NCBI RefSeq assembly: GCF_009711095.1
Contig: NZ_WMJZ01000014.1
Location: 58,095 to 122,094, forward strand
Length of the DNA stretch: 64,000 nucleotides
Origin: Intestinirhabdus alba
GTDB lineage: Bacteria > Pseudomonadota > Gammaproteobacteria > Enterobacterales > Enterobacteriaceae
Direction of reading: 5' to 3'
A model generated the notes under the pieces. That model ran no database searches, had not been told where the DNA came from, and saw nothing but the letters and a program-made list of their open reading frames with translations. Below, piece by piece: positions 1-8,603 of this stretch (its first letter is position 1; each line of letters opens with the position of its first letter). The translations under genes were made by a program, and so were the position numbers.

Positions 1-85
1 GAACGAGTTCGGCCTGGGGTTTGTCATCGGTCTCAAGCCATCGCGCTGCGGTGGCTGTGGAACTGGACTGTCAGACGGCGCTGAA

Positions 86-1477
86 TCAGCGGTGCGCCAG
101 CTCGGCATTTTCTTCGCTGTTCAGGATGGACTTATCGGTCTGCTTCAGCCACTGGCTGGTCAGGGTGCCCGCGGTCATGGAACCGCTGACGTTAAGGGCG
201 GTACGGCCCATATCGATTAGCGGTTCAACGGAGATCAGCAGCGCCACCAGCGTGACCGGCAGGCCCATTGCCGGCAGCACGATCAGCGCCGCGAAGGTCG
301 CGCCGCCGCCCACGCCCGCCACCCCTGCGGAGCTGACGGTGACAATGCCTACCAGCGTTGCGATCCACATCGGGTCCAGCGGGTTAATTCCCACCGTTGG
401 CGCGACCATCACGGCCAGCATTGCCGGATAAAGCCCCGCGCAGCCGTTCTGGCCGATGGTGGCACCGAAGGAGGCGGCGAAGCTGGCGATGGATTCCGGC
501 ACCCCCAGTCGGCGGGTTTGCGCTTCAACGTTCAGCGGGATCGAGGCGGCGCTGGAGCGGCTGGTGAAGGCGAAGGTCAGTACCGGCCATACCTTGCGGA
601 AATATTGCAGCGGGCTGACGCCGTTAACGCCAAGCAGGATGCCGTGGACGATAAACATCAGCAGCAGGCCAAGGTAGGAGGCGACCACGAAGCTGCCCAG
701 CTTAATGATGTCCTGCAGGTTTGAACCGGCCACCACTTTCGTCATCAGCGCCAGCACCCCGTACGGCGTCAGCTGCATCACCAGACGCACCAGCTTCATC
801 ACCCAGCTCTGCAGGGTGTCGATGGCGCTCAGTACGCGCTCGCCTTTCGCCACGTCATCCTTCAGCAGCTTCAGCGCTGCGACACCGAGGAAGGCGGCGA
901 AAATCACTACGCTGATGATTGAGGTCGGGTTAGCGCCGGTCAGATCGGCAAAGGGATTTTTCGGCACAAACGACAGCACCAGCTGTGGAACGCTGAGGTC
1001 GGCTACTTTACCCACATAGTTGCTTTCAATGGCGTTAAGCCGCGCGGTTTCGGCACCGCCCTGCACCAGGCCTTCCGCGGTCAACCCGAAAAGATTGGTG
1101 ACCAGCACCCCGACCAGCGCGGCGATTAGGGTGGTAAATAGCAGGGTGCCGATGGTCAGAATACTGATTTTACCCAGCTGAGAGGCGTTATGCAGGCGGG
1201 CGACCGCGCTCAGGATTGAGGCGAAAACCAGCGGCATAACGATCATCTGCAGCAGCTGAACGTAGCCGTTGCCGACGATGTTGAACCACTGTACCGAGTC
1301 CTTCAGCACCGGGCTGTCAGAGCCATAAATCGTGTGCAGGGCAAGGCCAAAGACCACGCCCATCACCAGGCCGACCAGCACTTTCTTTGCCAGACTCCAC
1401 TGTCTGTGCCGGGTCTGAGCCAGCACGAACAGCAAAATGACGAACGCCACGACGTTCGCGATAAGTGGAAAATTCAT
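86..1477 (-). CDS. tcyP: L-cystine:cation symporter TcyP
   Basis: Inner-membrane importer of L-cystine of the dicarboxylate/amino acid:cation symporter family. The 463-residue product is full length and hydrophobic throughout. The serine-rich re-entrant hairpin tip (SRSSAASIP, about residues 306-314) and the conserved [11 protein letters not shown] stretch (about 335-345) typical of this fold are present. The start ATG follows a clear AGGAGG-type site. In E. coli the orthologue (ydjN) also lies next to ydjM, which supports the call. The 85 bases beyond its stop codon to the window edge hold no gene I can identify. Confidence 0.95.
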   Translation of the reverse strand: MNFPLIANVVAFVILLFVLAQTRHRQWSLAKKVLVGLVMGVVFGLALHTIYGSDSPVLKDSVQWFNIVGNGYVQLLQMIVMPLVFASILSAVARLHNASQLGKISILTIGTLLFTTLIAALVGVLVTNLFGLTAEGLVQGGAETARLNAIESNYVGKVADLSVPQLVLSFVPKNPFADLTGANPTSIISVVIFAAFLGVAALKLLKDDVAKGERVLSAIDTLQSWVMKLVRLVMQLTPYGVLALMTKVVAGSNLQDIIKLGSFVVASYLGLLLMFIVHGILLGVNGVSPLQYFRKVWPVLTFAFTSRSSAASIPLNVEAQTRRLGVPESIASFAASFGATIGQNGCAGLYPAMLAVMVAPTVGINPLDPMWIATLVGIVTVSSAGVAGVGGGATFAALIVLPAMGLPVTLVALLISVEPLIDMGRTALNVSGSMTAGTLTSQWLKQTDKSILNSEENAELAHR

Positions 1478-1634
1478 CCCCTTCCTCCTGATTTTATTAT
1501 TTATAATGCTGAGTTATATCCGGGCCAACCCGGTATTCAGCAATCTTATTAGGGGAAGGTTAGCAGAAACTGTGAGCCGGCTCTTATACTCAAATGGAAT
1601 TGTTTATTCCTGAAAAGCGATTTTCGTTTTTTTA

Positions 1635-2222
1635 TTAGTCAATTTGGGTATGAATCAGGCGGCCGAACTGCAGCTGCAGGGTGGTGATCATCTGTGACGA
1701 CCAGCGCACGGCGCTGTTATCCGGCAGGGTCTGCGGCATCCATACCGCCCAGGCGAAGAGGGCCAGGCATAAAAAGCGCTCCAGCTGGTTGCCCTTTTGC
1801 GGCACGAGGAGCGGCAGCCGAAACCGCCAGCGGCAGGGCCAGAGCAGGGGGACGCCCGCCGGGGTCAGCATATCCGCCGCGATGTGGCTCAGATAGCCCA
1901 GCACCATTCCCTGCAGCGCGTCCGCCGGAATAAACCAGCTGGCCGGAACCTTCAGATAGAAAGTGGTCAGCAGCGCGAAGACCGCCAGCAGGCTGTGGGT
2001 GAACCCGCGATGGCCGAAGGCGCGGGCTATCGGTTTGGAAACCCACTTCAGGCGCTGGCCCAGAAATGACTTAGGGTGATCGATATCGGGCAGCAGACAG
2101 GTCAGAATGGCCGAAGGAACGATATGCCACCAGTCACCCTGCGCAAGCACCGGCGTCAGCTCGGCGTTTTTGGCAAACACCGCGCAGGCAATGGAAAAAA
2201 GAAGGTGTCCTTCCGCCGTCAT
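1635..2222 (-). CDS. ydjM: SOS-regulated inner-membrane protein YdjM (metal-dependent hydrolase family)
   Basis: 195-residue membrane protein of the YdjM/DUF457 family. Two metal-binding-like motifs stand out: PDIDHP at residues 45-50 and HRGFTHS at 71-77, followed by hydrophobic segments. The biochemical role is not established. E. coli ydjM is a known LexA target, and here a well-formed LexA box lies 17 bases upstream of the start codon, so induction on DNA damage is a reasonable inference. The gene lies between tcyP and the remains of kduD on the same strand. Confidence 0.92.
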   Translation of the reverse strand: MTAEGHLLFSIACAVFAKNAELTPVLAQGDWWHIVPSAILTCLLPDIDHPKSFLGQRLKWVSKPIARAFGHRGFTHSLLAVFALLTTFYLKVPASWFIPADALQGMVLGYLSHIAADMLTPAGVPLLWPCRWRFRLPLLVPQKGNQLERFLCLALFAWAVWMPQTLPDNSAVRWSSQMITTLQLQFGRLIHTQID

Positions 2223-2236
2223 GATAAAACCCGATA

Positions 2237-2256
2237 GGCTGTGAATCCATACAGTA
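2237..2256 (-). promoter_or_regulatory. LexA (SOS) box of ydjM
   Basis: The plus strand reads ggctgtgaatccatacagta, which contains CTG-N10-CAG with the preferred flanking TA, a close match to the LexA consensus. It sits just upstream of the ydjM ATG at 2222, where it would block transcription until LexA is cleaved. Only one box is evident; E. coli ydjM is reported to have two. Confidence 0.8.
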
Positions 2257-2316
2257 TAGGATTTTTGCCAGGCTGGCGGAAGTGGTGACGTTGTAACTCT
2301 TTGTCAATATTGCGCG

Positions 2317-2806
2317 TTTAGCGCGCCAGCCGCCGTCAACGGCGATGGTATGGCCGTTGATATAGGCGGAGGCCGACGAGGCGAGAAAAGCCACCGTCCT
2401 CTGCAGATCCTCCGGCGTTACCCGGCGACCGGCATTTTCCCGCAGCTGCCGGGTGCTAGCGGTCGCCGTATAGCCCGGCGCGATAGTGTTAACTTTTGCG
2501 CCCATTCATCGGCCAGCAGGCGGGTCAGCCCGAATATGCCGCTCCTGGAGTCGGCATAAGAGGGGACGCGAATACCGCCCTGAAACGACAGCATCGAGGC
2601 GATATTGATAATTTTTCCGCCATCACCCAGGGCCAGAAACTGGCGCGCTACGGCCTGGGAGAGGAAGAACAGCAGCTTCTGATTAGGCTGTGTCCCTTAA
2701 CCGTTCGTGAGCGTCGCTGGAGGTCATTCAGGTCCGGGGCAAGGCCGGTATCGCATCCGGTGACGATGGCGACCTTCCCCGCAAGATGAAATGCATCAAG
2801 AATCAT
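2317..2806 (-). pseudogene. kduD: Remnant of kduD, 2-dehydro-3-deoxy-D-gluconate 5-dehydrogenase (SDR)
   Basis: The minus strand starts with MILDAFHLAGKVAIVTGCD, the KduD N-terminus with its nucleotide-binding region. About 80 codons are then missing and replaced by about 60 bases carrying one end of an inverted-repeat element. The middle part (ASMLSFQGGIRVPSY, then LTRLLADEWA) continues in another frame. A further frameshift leads to VNTIAPGYTAT and LASSASAYINGHTIAVDGGW. The normal stop after GGWLAR is also lost, so the frame runs on. With internal deletions, frameshifts and a lost stop the gene is clearly dead. Intact KduD works in pectin and glycosaminoglycan breakdown. Confidence 0.88.
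2685..2707. repeat. One end of an inverted-repeat element inside the kduD remnant
   Basis: The 18-base end aggctgtgtcccttaacc plus the next five bases (cgttc, then g) is identical to the left end of the 96-bp inverted-repeat element at 49815-49910. Only one end survives here, at the edge of the kduD internal deletion, so insertion followed by deletion is the likely history. Confidence 0.7.
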
Positions 2807-2941
2807 ACTTTTTCCGGTTTTTACTGAGCTGTTTGTACTGCCAGAAGGATAGATGAATCGGGAGCGGCCTTCCATAAAAGTAAAATGTAGTTTTATTTTT
2901 ATGGAAAAGGGCGAAGGGTAGCGCAAGGCTGCCCGCTACGG

Positions 2942-3610
2942 CTAGCCCCGCAGATGGGCGACGGTCAGCTCGCTTAATGAGGCGAGCCTGACATCGGCCA
3001 GCGCATAACGCGGATCCTGCCGGTTTTCACGTGCCGGAACCACGATGGAGCGCATCCGCGCGGCTTTGGTCGCCACCATGCCGTTAACCGAGTCTTCCAG
3101 CGTTACGCAGGTTAACGGATCGACTCCCAGCTTTGCCGCGCAGTCAAGGTACACCTGCGGGTGCGGTTTGCTGTATGCCAGCTTCTCCGCCGAGGTGAGG
3201 GCGTCAAAGTGGCTGCGCAGATCGAACAGGGTCAGCACTTTTTCCAGCATCGGCAGCGGCGAGGCGGAGGCCAGGCCAACCCGCAGACCCTGGGTTTTGC
3301 ACAGCGCCACCGCCTCGCGTACGCCTGCCAGCAGCGGTCGGGTCTCTTCAATCAGCGACATTGTCCGGGCCAGAATGCGGCGGGTGACCTCCTGTCGGTC
3401 CGGGCCGCTCCACGGCTGCCGGGCGTACCAGAGGTCGACGACCAGATCGATGCGCAGCCCCAGCGTGTCGGGAAGCTCGTGCCGACGGCTGGTATCGACG
3501 CCCGTGGCGGTCAGCACTTCCCGTTCGGCCTGCTCCCACAGCGGTTCAGAGTCAATCAGTAATCCGTCCATATCGAAAATTGCAGCAAGGATTTGACGCG
3601 GTGTTGCCAT
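2942..3610 (-). CDS. hxpB: Sugar-phosphate phosphatase of the HAD family (HxpB/YniC)
   Basis: 222-residue cytoplasmic HAD-superfamily phosphatase, orthologous to E. coli HxpB (YniC), which acts on hexitol and 2-deoxyglucose phosphates. All four HAD motifs are visible: DMDG with Asp13 and Asp15, GLASAS with Ser115, the SKPHP lysine at about 148, and LEDSVNG with Asp173. Length and ends match the family. It is transcribed on its own. A mosaic repeat lies upstream and the kduD remnant downstream. Confidence 0.95.
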   Translation of the reverse strand: MATPRQILAAIFDMDGLLIDSEPLWEQAEREVLTATGVDTSRRHELPDTLGLRIDLVVDLWYARQPWSGPDRQEVTRRILARTMSLIEETRPLLAGVREAVALCKTQGLRVGLASASPLPMLEKVLTLFDLRSHFDALTSAEKLAYSKPHPQVYLDCAAKLGVDPLTCVTLEDSVNGMVATKAARMRSIVVPARENRQDPRYALADVRLASLSELTVAHLRG

Positions 3611-3654
3611 AACAGCCTCTTCTTAGCGGTCGTTGAAGCCCGTTATTAAGCATT

Positions 3655-3868
3655 TATACCCGTCATACTTCAAGTTGCATGTGTGTTGGCTTCGGGTTAC
3701 TCGTTTCATCCATGAGACTCGCCCTGACGGGCCGCCGCTGTGCGGCGTTCAAATTTGCTCCGGGCAGATTTGTCGCTCGTTTGCCGCGTGATTCGGCCTG
3801 AGGGCCAACCCTGGGGCTGTTCAAAACGCGCCGCGTTTTGTCCTGCAACTCGAATTATTTAGAGTGTA
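3655..3868. repeat. Mosaic intergenic repeat, copy A
   Basis: 214-bp element opening with tatacccgtcatacttcaag and closing with gcaactcgaattatttag. Inside are paired hairpin modules, including one around caaatttgctccgggcagatttg and one around caaaacgcgccgcgttttg. It lies between the divergent hxpB and yniB genes. The remaining 190 bases up to yniB hold a run of ten C residues (3902-3911) and presumably the yniB promoter. It resembles the long palindromic intergenic repeats of Yersinia, Klebsiella and related genera. Confidence 0.85.
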
Positions 3869-4058
3869 TCGCCGCGCTGTTTCAAGGCGCAGGCTGTGCA
3901 GCCCCCCCCCCGACAGCGCTGGAACGTCACGTCGAAACGCGCGCGTTTTTGGGTTTAGTCCGAAAAGCGGACCCGCGTATTGTTGTGAAAGAGTGGGCGA
4001 AAACGGTAATCAGCAGGTAGACTTAGCCAAAACAAGGCGTCTTTATCAAGGGGAGCTC

Positions 4059-4595
4059 ATGACGTATCAACAGGCTGGACGCATAGCCATTTTAAAAAGG
4101 ATTGCTGGTTGGGTGATTTTTATTCCTGCACTGATTTCCACGCTGATTTCAGCCCTGAAGTTTATGTATGCGCACAGCGAAAAGCAGGACGGCATTAATG
4201 CGGTTATGCTCGACTTCACCCATGTCATGATCGATATGATGCGGGTGAATACGCCTTTCCTGAACCTGTTCTGGCATCATTCACCGACCCCCGATTTTCA
4301 GAACGGCCTGAATATCCTGTTCTGGCTGATTTTTATTCTGATCTTTATCGGTCTGGCGATGCAGGATTCCGGTGCCAGAATGAGCCGTCAGGCGCGCTAT
4401 TTGCGCGAAGGGGTGGAGGATCAGCTTATTCTGGAAAAAGCGAAGGGCAGCGACGGACTGACCCGCCAGCAGCTTGAGTCGCGCATTGTCGTGCCCCATC
4501 GGACTCTTTTCCTGCATATTTTCCCGCTCTATATTCTGCCGGTAATTATTATCGTGCTGGGATACTTATTCTTTTCGCTGTTAGGCTTTCTGTAA
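4059..4595 (+). CDS. yniB: Inner-membrane protein YniB
   Basis: 178-residue protein orthologous to E. coli YniB, whose function is unknown. I start it at the ATG at 4059 because it has a strong AAGGGGAG site just upstream and gives the family length; the open frame extends further 5' but crosses repeat and low-complexity DNA. Hydrophobic segments at about residues 15-35, 85-105 and 155-175 suggest three membrane spans. It is convergent with yniA. Confidence 0.9.
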   Translation: MTYQQAGRIAILKRIAGWVIFIPALISTLISALKFMYAHSEKQDGINAVMLDFTHVMIDMMRVNTPFLNLFWHHSPTPDFQNGLNILFWLIFILIFIGLAMQDSGARMSRQARYLREGVEDQLILEKAKGSDGLTRQQLESRIVVPHRTLFLHIFPLYILPVIIIVLGYLFFSLLGFL

Positions 4596-4596
4596 G

Positions 4597-4626
4597 CCTG
4601 CACCCGCCGACTCGCGCAGGTGCAGG
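4597..4626. terminator. Hairpin between convergent yniB and yniA
   Basis: CCTGCAC (4597-4603) pairs with GTGCAGG (4620-4626) across a GC-rich loop, in the 40-base gap between the two converging stop codons. There is no long T run, so function as a terminator is uncertain. Confidence 0.4.
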
Positions 4627-4635
4627 ACGGGTTGG

Positions 4636-5496
4636 TTATGCCGCCAGCACGTTGTCCATGGCCTTTTGCGCAATGACCAGGTGCTGACCGCCGAACAGCC
4701 TTGCCCGGTTAAGCAGCGTATAGAGCTGATAGAGAGGCTGCCGCTCGGGAAAATCAAGCGGCAGTGGAGAAACCGACTGATAGCCGTCATAGAGGTGCGG
4801 GGGCTGGTCGGCGTGCAGCGGCAGCATCGCCAGATCGCACTCCCGGTCGCCCCAGTAGCAGGCGGGATCGAAGATATAAGGCCCCTGCGGACCAAGCGCG
4901 CAGTTTGCCGACCACAGATCGCCGTGAAGCAGCGAAGGCTGGGGCTGATGCGAGGCGAGCCGCTGCTGTACCTGATCCACGATGGCGTCGATATCGCCAA
5001 AGGCGATCCCCTTTTCCGCCGCCAGCTCCAGCTGCCAGCCGATGCGCTGCTCCGCAAAAAAAGTCGACCAGCGACGCTGCCAGGCGTTCGGCTGCGGGGT
5101 GGTGGAAAGCGCGTTGTCAAAGTCGAGGCCGAACTGCGGCTGATCGCTCCACTGATGTAAACGGGCGAGCTGTTGCCCCAGCAGAAAGGCGTTATGGGCA
5201 TCCAGCGGACGGGGAGGGAGATAGTCCAGCACCAGAAAGCTGTAGTCCCGATCCGCACCGACAGCCCGCACCGCAGGCACGGTGACCGTTTTGCTGCGGG
5301 AGAGCAGCTCCAGCTGATCGGCCTCTGCCGTGAAGCCGGGAAGGCGCTCTCGCTCATCGCATTTGACGAAAAAATCGCGTCCCGCGTAGCGTAAGTGCCA
5401 TGCGGCATGGATCTCTCCGCCGGGCAGTTCATTACGCAGCTCGATTTCGCCTTCACCGATTTGCTCGTTTAAAAGACGACTAATAGCCTGCCACAT
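4636..5496 (-). CDS. yniA: Putative kinase YniA (fructosamine kinase family)
   Basis: 286-residue protein of the fructosamine-3-kinase/aminoglycoside phosphotransferase fold. The catalytic HGDLW sits at about residues 191-195 and is followed by the metal-binding FDPACYWGDRECDLAM segment. The start at MWQAISRLL matches the E. coli orthologue, five codons inside the longest open frame. The physiological substrate is not known; repair of glycated amines is the family-based guess. E. coli has ydiZ between this gene and pfkB, but the 197-base gap here has no such gene. Confidence 0.92.
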   Translation of the reverse strand: MWQAISRLLNEQIGEGEIELRNELPGGEIHAAWHLRYAGRDFFVKCDERERLPGFTAEADQLELLSRSKTVTVPAVRAVGADRDYSFLVLDYLPPRPLDAHNAFLLGQQLARLHQWSDQPQFGLDFDNALSTTPQPNAWQRRWSTFFAEQRIGWQLELAAEKGIAFGDIDAIVDQVQQRLASHQPQPSLLHGDLWSANCALGPQGPYIFDPACYWGDRECDLAMLPLHADQPPHLYDGYQSVSPLPLDFPERQPLYQLYTLLNRARLFGGQHLVIAQKAMDNVLAA

Positions 5497-5611
5497 GATG
5501 TTTCTCCCCATGTTGTCTGCCGGATCATAAGGTTAGCGCAGTTTTGCGGTTAAAAAACACGAAGTAACGCACACCGCGGGCGCGTGGTTGTCTGAAAGGC
5601 ACGTATCCTTA

Positions 5612-5634
5612 CTGCCTCTGCCTCTGCCTCTGCC
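5612..5634. repeat. CTGCCT hexanucleotide tandem repeat
   Basis: Three full copies and most of a fourth copy of ctgcct lie in tandem between pfkB and yniA, about 115 bases upstream of the yniA start codon. Confidence 0.7.
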
Positions 5635-5693
5635 GCGTGAAGCGTTAATGCCGGATTAGCCCCGCGTCAGAAGGCCCGAACCTCTCCGGAGCT

Positions 5694-6644
5694 TTAGCGC
5701 CTGACCGGTTCGGGGGGGCGGGAAAGATAGCGATAAATTTTTTGCGTTTCGCCAGCGGCGCACAGGCGGGTGCCCTTGTTTAGGGTGGCGGCGCTGCCGG
5801 CCGCTACGCCAAAGCGGACCATCTCCTCAAACGTAGCCTCCTGTGCCAGCTTCAGGGTCATTGCACCCACCATACTGTCACCAGCTCCGACCGTGCTCTG
5901 ACTTTTTACCGGCGGCGGTACGACCTGGATACAGCCGTCTTTATCGACGCCCAGCGCCCCCTGGGCACCCAGAGAGACCACCACGCGACGGGTCTTGCCG
6001 CTGTCAATCAGCGACTGCGCCGCCTCGCGGACGTCGTCAGGCTGGAGCAGCTCGCGATTGACCAGCGCGCTCAGCTCTTTCTGGTTGGGCTTAACCAGCT
6101 CCATGCCGCCAACGGTCAGCGCCGTTGCCAGCGCCTCTCCTGAACTGTCGATAATGCAGCGAATGCCCCGCTGCCGGACCGCGGTAATAAGCCGCATGAG
6201 TTTGTCTACGGCAACGCCCGGCGGCAGGCTGCCGCTTATCACCAGCAGTGCGCCGGATTCGATTTCCAGCACCTTTTTTTCCAGCTGAAGAAATTCGTTG
6301 TCGCTCAGCGCGGCACCTGGCATAACAAAGCGATATTGTCCGCCGCTGGACTCAACGTGAACGTGGAGATTCTGTCGGGTCCAGTCCCTGGCTTCCACGG
6401 TGGCGACGGGTACATTTTCCGCGGCCAGCAGTGAGATAAGATGTTCGCCTGTTGCGCCGCCGGCCGGAAAAATCGCCGTTGCCGTGCCGCCGAGAAAGGT
6501 AATGGCACGGGCAACGTTAATGCCGCCGCCTCCGGGTTCAAAAACGGGGGAAGAGCAACGAAGCTTACCCTCAGGATAGATTTGCGGCGTGGTCGTGGCG
6601 CTATCAAGCGAAGGGGCCAGGGTTAAGGTATAAATGCAGGTCAT
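5694..6644 (-). CDS. pfkB: 6-phosphofructokinase II
   Basis: Minor ATP-dependent phosphofructokinase of the ribokinase (PfkB) family. It phosphorylates fructose 6-phosphate, and also tagatose 6-phosphate, in glycolysis. The 316-residue product has the family's N-terminal FEPGGGGINVARA motif and the C-terminal STVGAGDSMVGA motif carrying the catalytic aspartate. The start at MTCIYTLTLA has a CAGGAGGAAAAG ribosome site; the open frame runs 25 codons further 5' without support. It is divergent from ydiY. Confidence 0.96.
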   Translation of the reverse strand: MTCIYTLTLAPSLDSATTTPQIYPEGKLRCSSPVFEPGGGGINVARAITFLGGTATAIFPAGGATGEHLISLLAAENVPVATVEARDWTRQNLHVHVESSGGQYRFVMPGAALSDNEFLQLEKKVLEIESGALLVISGSLPPGVAVDKLMRLITAVRQRGIRCIIDSSGEALATALTVGGMELVKPNQKELSALVNRELLQPDDVREAAQSLIDSGKTRRVVVSLGAQGALGVDKDGCIQVVPPPVKSQSTVGAGDSMVGAMTLKLAQEATFEEMVRFGVAAGSAATLNKGTRLCAAGETQKIYRYLSRPPEPVRR

Positions 6645-6885
6645 CTTTTCCTCCTGTCGGCATAATTTCAGCCTGGCACCGAACGCAGAGAAAGGAAAGT
6701 GAATAACAGTATGATTCACCGGGTCTTTGTTTATTTTGCGTCAACAAAGGATATATAAAATTTTATCCTTTTAACCACGCGCTTATTCAAAAAATGAAAC
6801 AGGAATTCATTGCTATGTTATTCGCCCCTTTTTATAATTCGCTCCCTTTCAGGGATCGCTTGTTATTGATCCTTAAGAAAGTTCC

Positions 6886-6910
6886 GGGACCGCAGCGGTC
6901 TCTTTTTTTT
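6886..6910 (+). terminator. Intrinsic terminator in the ydiY leader
   Basis: GGGACCG-CAG-CGGTCTC forms a 7-bp stem (one G-T pair) with a 3-base loop and is followed by eight T residues, a textbook rho-independent terminator on the plus strand. It ends only 20 bases before the ydiY ATG, and pfkB faces the other way. It must therefore end either a short upstream transcript or act within the ydiY leader. Confidence 0.7.
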
Positions 6911-6930
6911 GTTGTACGGACTCTTTATAA

Positions 6931-7689
6931 ATGAAGCTCTTAAAGACTATTCCCACGGCCGTCGTGCTGGTGGGAGGCGTGCTTGCGTCAACCTGTGTGG
7001 TCGCCGATGATTCTGTTTTTACCGTTATGGACGATCCTTCCACCGCAAAAAAATCTTTCGAAGGCGGCCTGAATGCAGGATATCTTGCGCAGTCGGGAAA
7101 CACCCAAAGCACCTCGTTAACGGCGGACACGACGATGACCTGGTATGGGCAAACCACCGCCTGGTCGCTGTGGGGGAACGCCAGTAATACCTCCTCTGAC
7201 AACCAGCGCGCTTCGGAAAAATATGCCGCAGGTGGACGTAGCCGCTACAACATGACCGACACTGATTATCTCTTCGGCCAGGGAAGTTGGCTGACGGATC
7301 GTTATAACGGCTATCACGCGCGCGACGTGCTGGCGGCAGGTTATGGACGGCAGTTAATGAACGGCCCCGTGCACAGCCTGCGCATTGAGTTTGGTCCGGG
7401 AGTCCGCTATGACGAGTACACCAACGACGAGACCGATACGCAGCCGCTGGGTTACGCTTCCGGCGCATGGGCGTGGCAGATGACCGACAATGCGAAATTT
7501 TCGCAGGGCGTGTCGATGCTGGGGGCTGAGGATGCCACCCTTAACTCTGAGACGGCGCTGAACGTGGCAATTAACGAGCACTTCGGGCTGAAGGTGGCTT
7601 ACAACGTGACCTGGAACGCGGAGCCGCCCTCGACCGCGCCGGAGCATACCGATCGACGCACAACCCTCTCTTTAGGCTATAAAATGTAG
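6931..7689 (+). CDS. ydiY: YdiY, DUF481 family exported protein
   Basis: 252-residue exported protein orthologous to E. coli YdiY, reported there as acid-inducible, of the DUF481 outer-membrane family. A signal peptide with hydrophobic core VVLVGGVLAS ends around residue 25. The rest alternates aromatic and polar residues and ends in LSLGYKM, as expected of a small beta-barrel. The ribosome site is weak (ACGGA, ten bases before the ATG). The molecular role is unknown. Confidence 0.9.
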   Translation: MKLLKTIPTAVVLVGGVLASTCVVADDSVFTVMDDPSTAKKSFEGGLNAGYLAQSGNTQSTSLTADTTMTWYGQTTAWSLWGNASNTSSDNQRASEKYAAGGRSRYNMTDTDYLFGQGSWLTDRYNGYHARDVLAAGYGRQLMNGPVHSLRIEFGPGVRYDEYTNDETDTQPLGYASGAWAWQMTDNAKFSQGVSMLGAEDATLNSETALNVAINEHFGLKVAYNVTWNAEPPSTAPEHTDRRTTLSLGYKM

Positions 7690-7695
7690 TCAGCT

Positions 7696-7729
7696 GCCGG
7701 ATCGCCGCTGCGGTCTGGCGCTTTTTTTT
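7696..7729 (+). terminator. Terminator of ydiY
   Basis: GCCGGA and an inner CGC pair with GCG and TCTGGC just after the ydiY stop, followed directly by GC and eight T residues. Confidence 0.8.
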
Positions 7730-7834
7730 ACTCTGCGTGCTATTATTTTTCAATCGCCGTTTTATTTTTATACAGGATGCTACGTTTCTCCTTATTCTCT
7801 TCATCATCTTTTTTCTTCGCTTCATACAATTTAT

Positions 7835-7863
7835 TTGACACGAATCGTGAATTAATTTGTATG
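7835..7863 (+). promoter_or_regulatory. Candidate promoter of the small exported protein gene
   Basis: TTGACA is a perfect -35 hexamer, with a weak -10 (TGTATG) 17 bases later. A TGTGATC half-site resembling CRP binding follows at about 7871. It is about 90 bases upstream of the start codon at 7954. No experimental support. Confidence 0.35.
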
Positions 7864-7953
7864 GGCAAAAGTGTGATCCAGATCTACACTGTGTAACACA
7901 GGCAATTAAACGCCATCGCACTAAAAAACAATTCAGCTAAGAGAAGAAAAGCC

Positions 7954-8187
7954 ATGAAAAATACCAGGGCAGCCGCTACGGCAATCGTGCTTTCTGCACT
8001 TTCCTTCGGAGTTTTAGCTACCGAAACCGCCACCCATACTCCCGGCGATAGCAGCGGACAGACCGGCGTTACCCGCGCTTCTGACGTAGAAGCCGGTTCT
8101 AACATCGCTCCCGGTTCGCTCTCCACCGGGCAGAGTATGAATGATGCGTTTAATGTTCATAATCTGGTTGCCGGCGAATGGTCCTGA
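7954..8187 (+). CDS. Small exported protein of unknown function
   Basis: 77-residue protein that I do not recognise. It starts with a typical signal peptide: MKNTRAAATA, then an IVLSALSFGVLA core and a probable cleavage site around residue 22. The mature part of about 55 residues is polar, rich in Thr, Ser, Gly and Ala, has no cysteine and ends in GEWS. An AAGAGAAG site precedes the ATG and a perfect -35 box lies upstream, which favours a real gene over chance. It lies at a point where gene order differs from E. coli, so it may be lineage-specific. Confidence 0.6.
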   Translation: MKNTRAAATAIVLSALSFGVLATETATHTPGDSSGQTGVTRASDVEAGSNIAPGSLSTGQSMNDAFNVHNLVAGEWS

Positions 8188-8603
8188 ATAGTGCCAGTCG
8201 CCGTTACGTTTCATTATCTGATAAAAATCACCGCCGGATTTTTGTTAACCAGAAATATACGCCTGTGGGTACTTAACCGTAGCGCTATCTTATATATGCG
8301 GGTTAATTCGTTACGTTTCAGGTAATGTGTCTGTCTTCTGGATGTCTTTTTATACAAGCGTTCGGGCTGCGCTGAGGATCGTATTCCCCTTTATCTATCA
8401 TTCGTTCCGAATTATTAATCGTCAGGCTCACCGGGCGTAATTGTCGCGGGCTGTACACCCGGTACATGAGCTTAGCCCGCGAGGCTTTCCCGGGGGCCGA
8501 CTTTACGGGCGTTCAAAATGCGATGCGTTTTGTGCGGGTGCTGTCCAGGCCCTGAAGGGCAGGGCGAGGACCGGTTTACTATTAAGGCTGATTGTCCTTT
8601 TAA
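8188..8603. other. Gene-free stretch with repeat modules
   Basis: No convincing ORF. From about 8430 it holds GC-rich hairpin sequence, including gttcaaaatgcgatgcgttt around 8513-8532. That is a diverged copy of the caaaacgc/gcgttttg module seen in the mosaic repeats and in the pheM-pheS gap. It separates the small exported protein gene from gtrB. Confidence 0.6.

Noticed and set aside
3864..4058. 5' extension of the yniB frame (65 extra codons)
   Set aside because: It runs through the C10 tract and the end of a repeat and has no ribosome site. The ATG at 4059 has a strong one and gives the family length.
4581..5456. 291-codon minus-strand frame overlapping yniA
   Set aside because: Same strand as yniA but another frame, low complexity and no family resemblance; yniA is the real gene.
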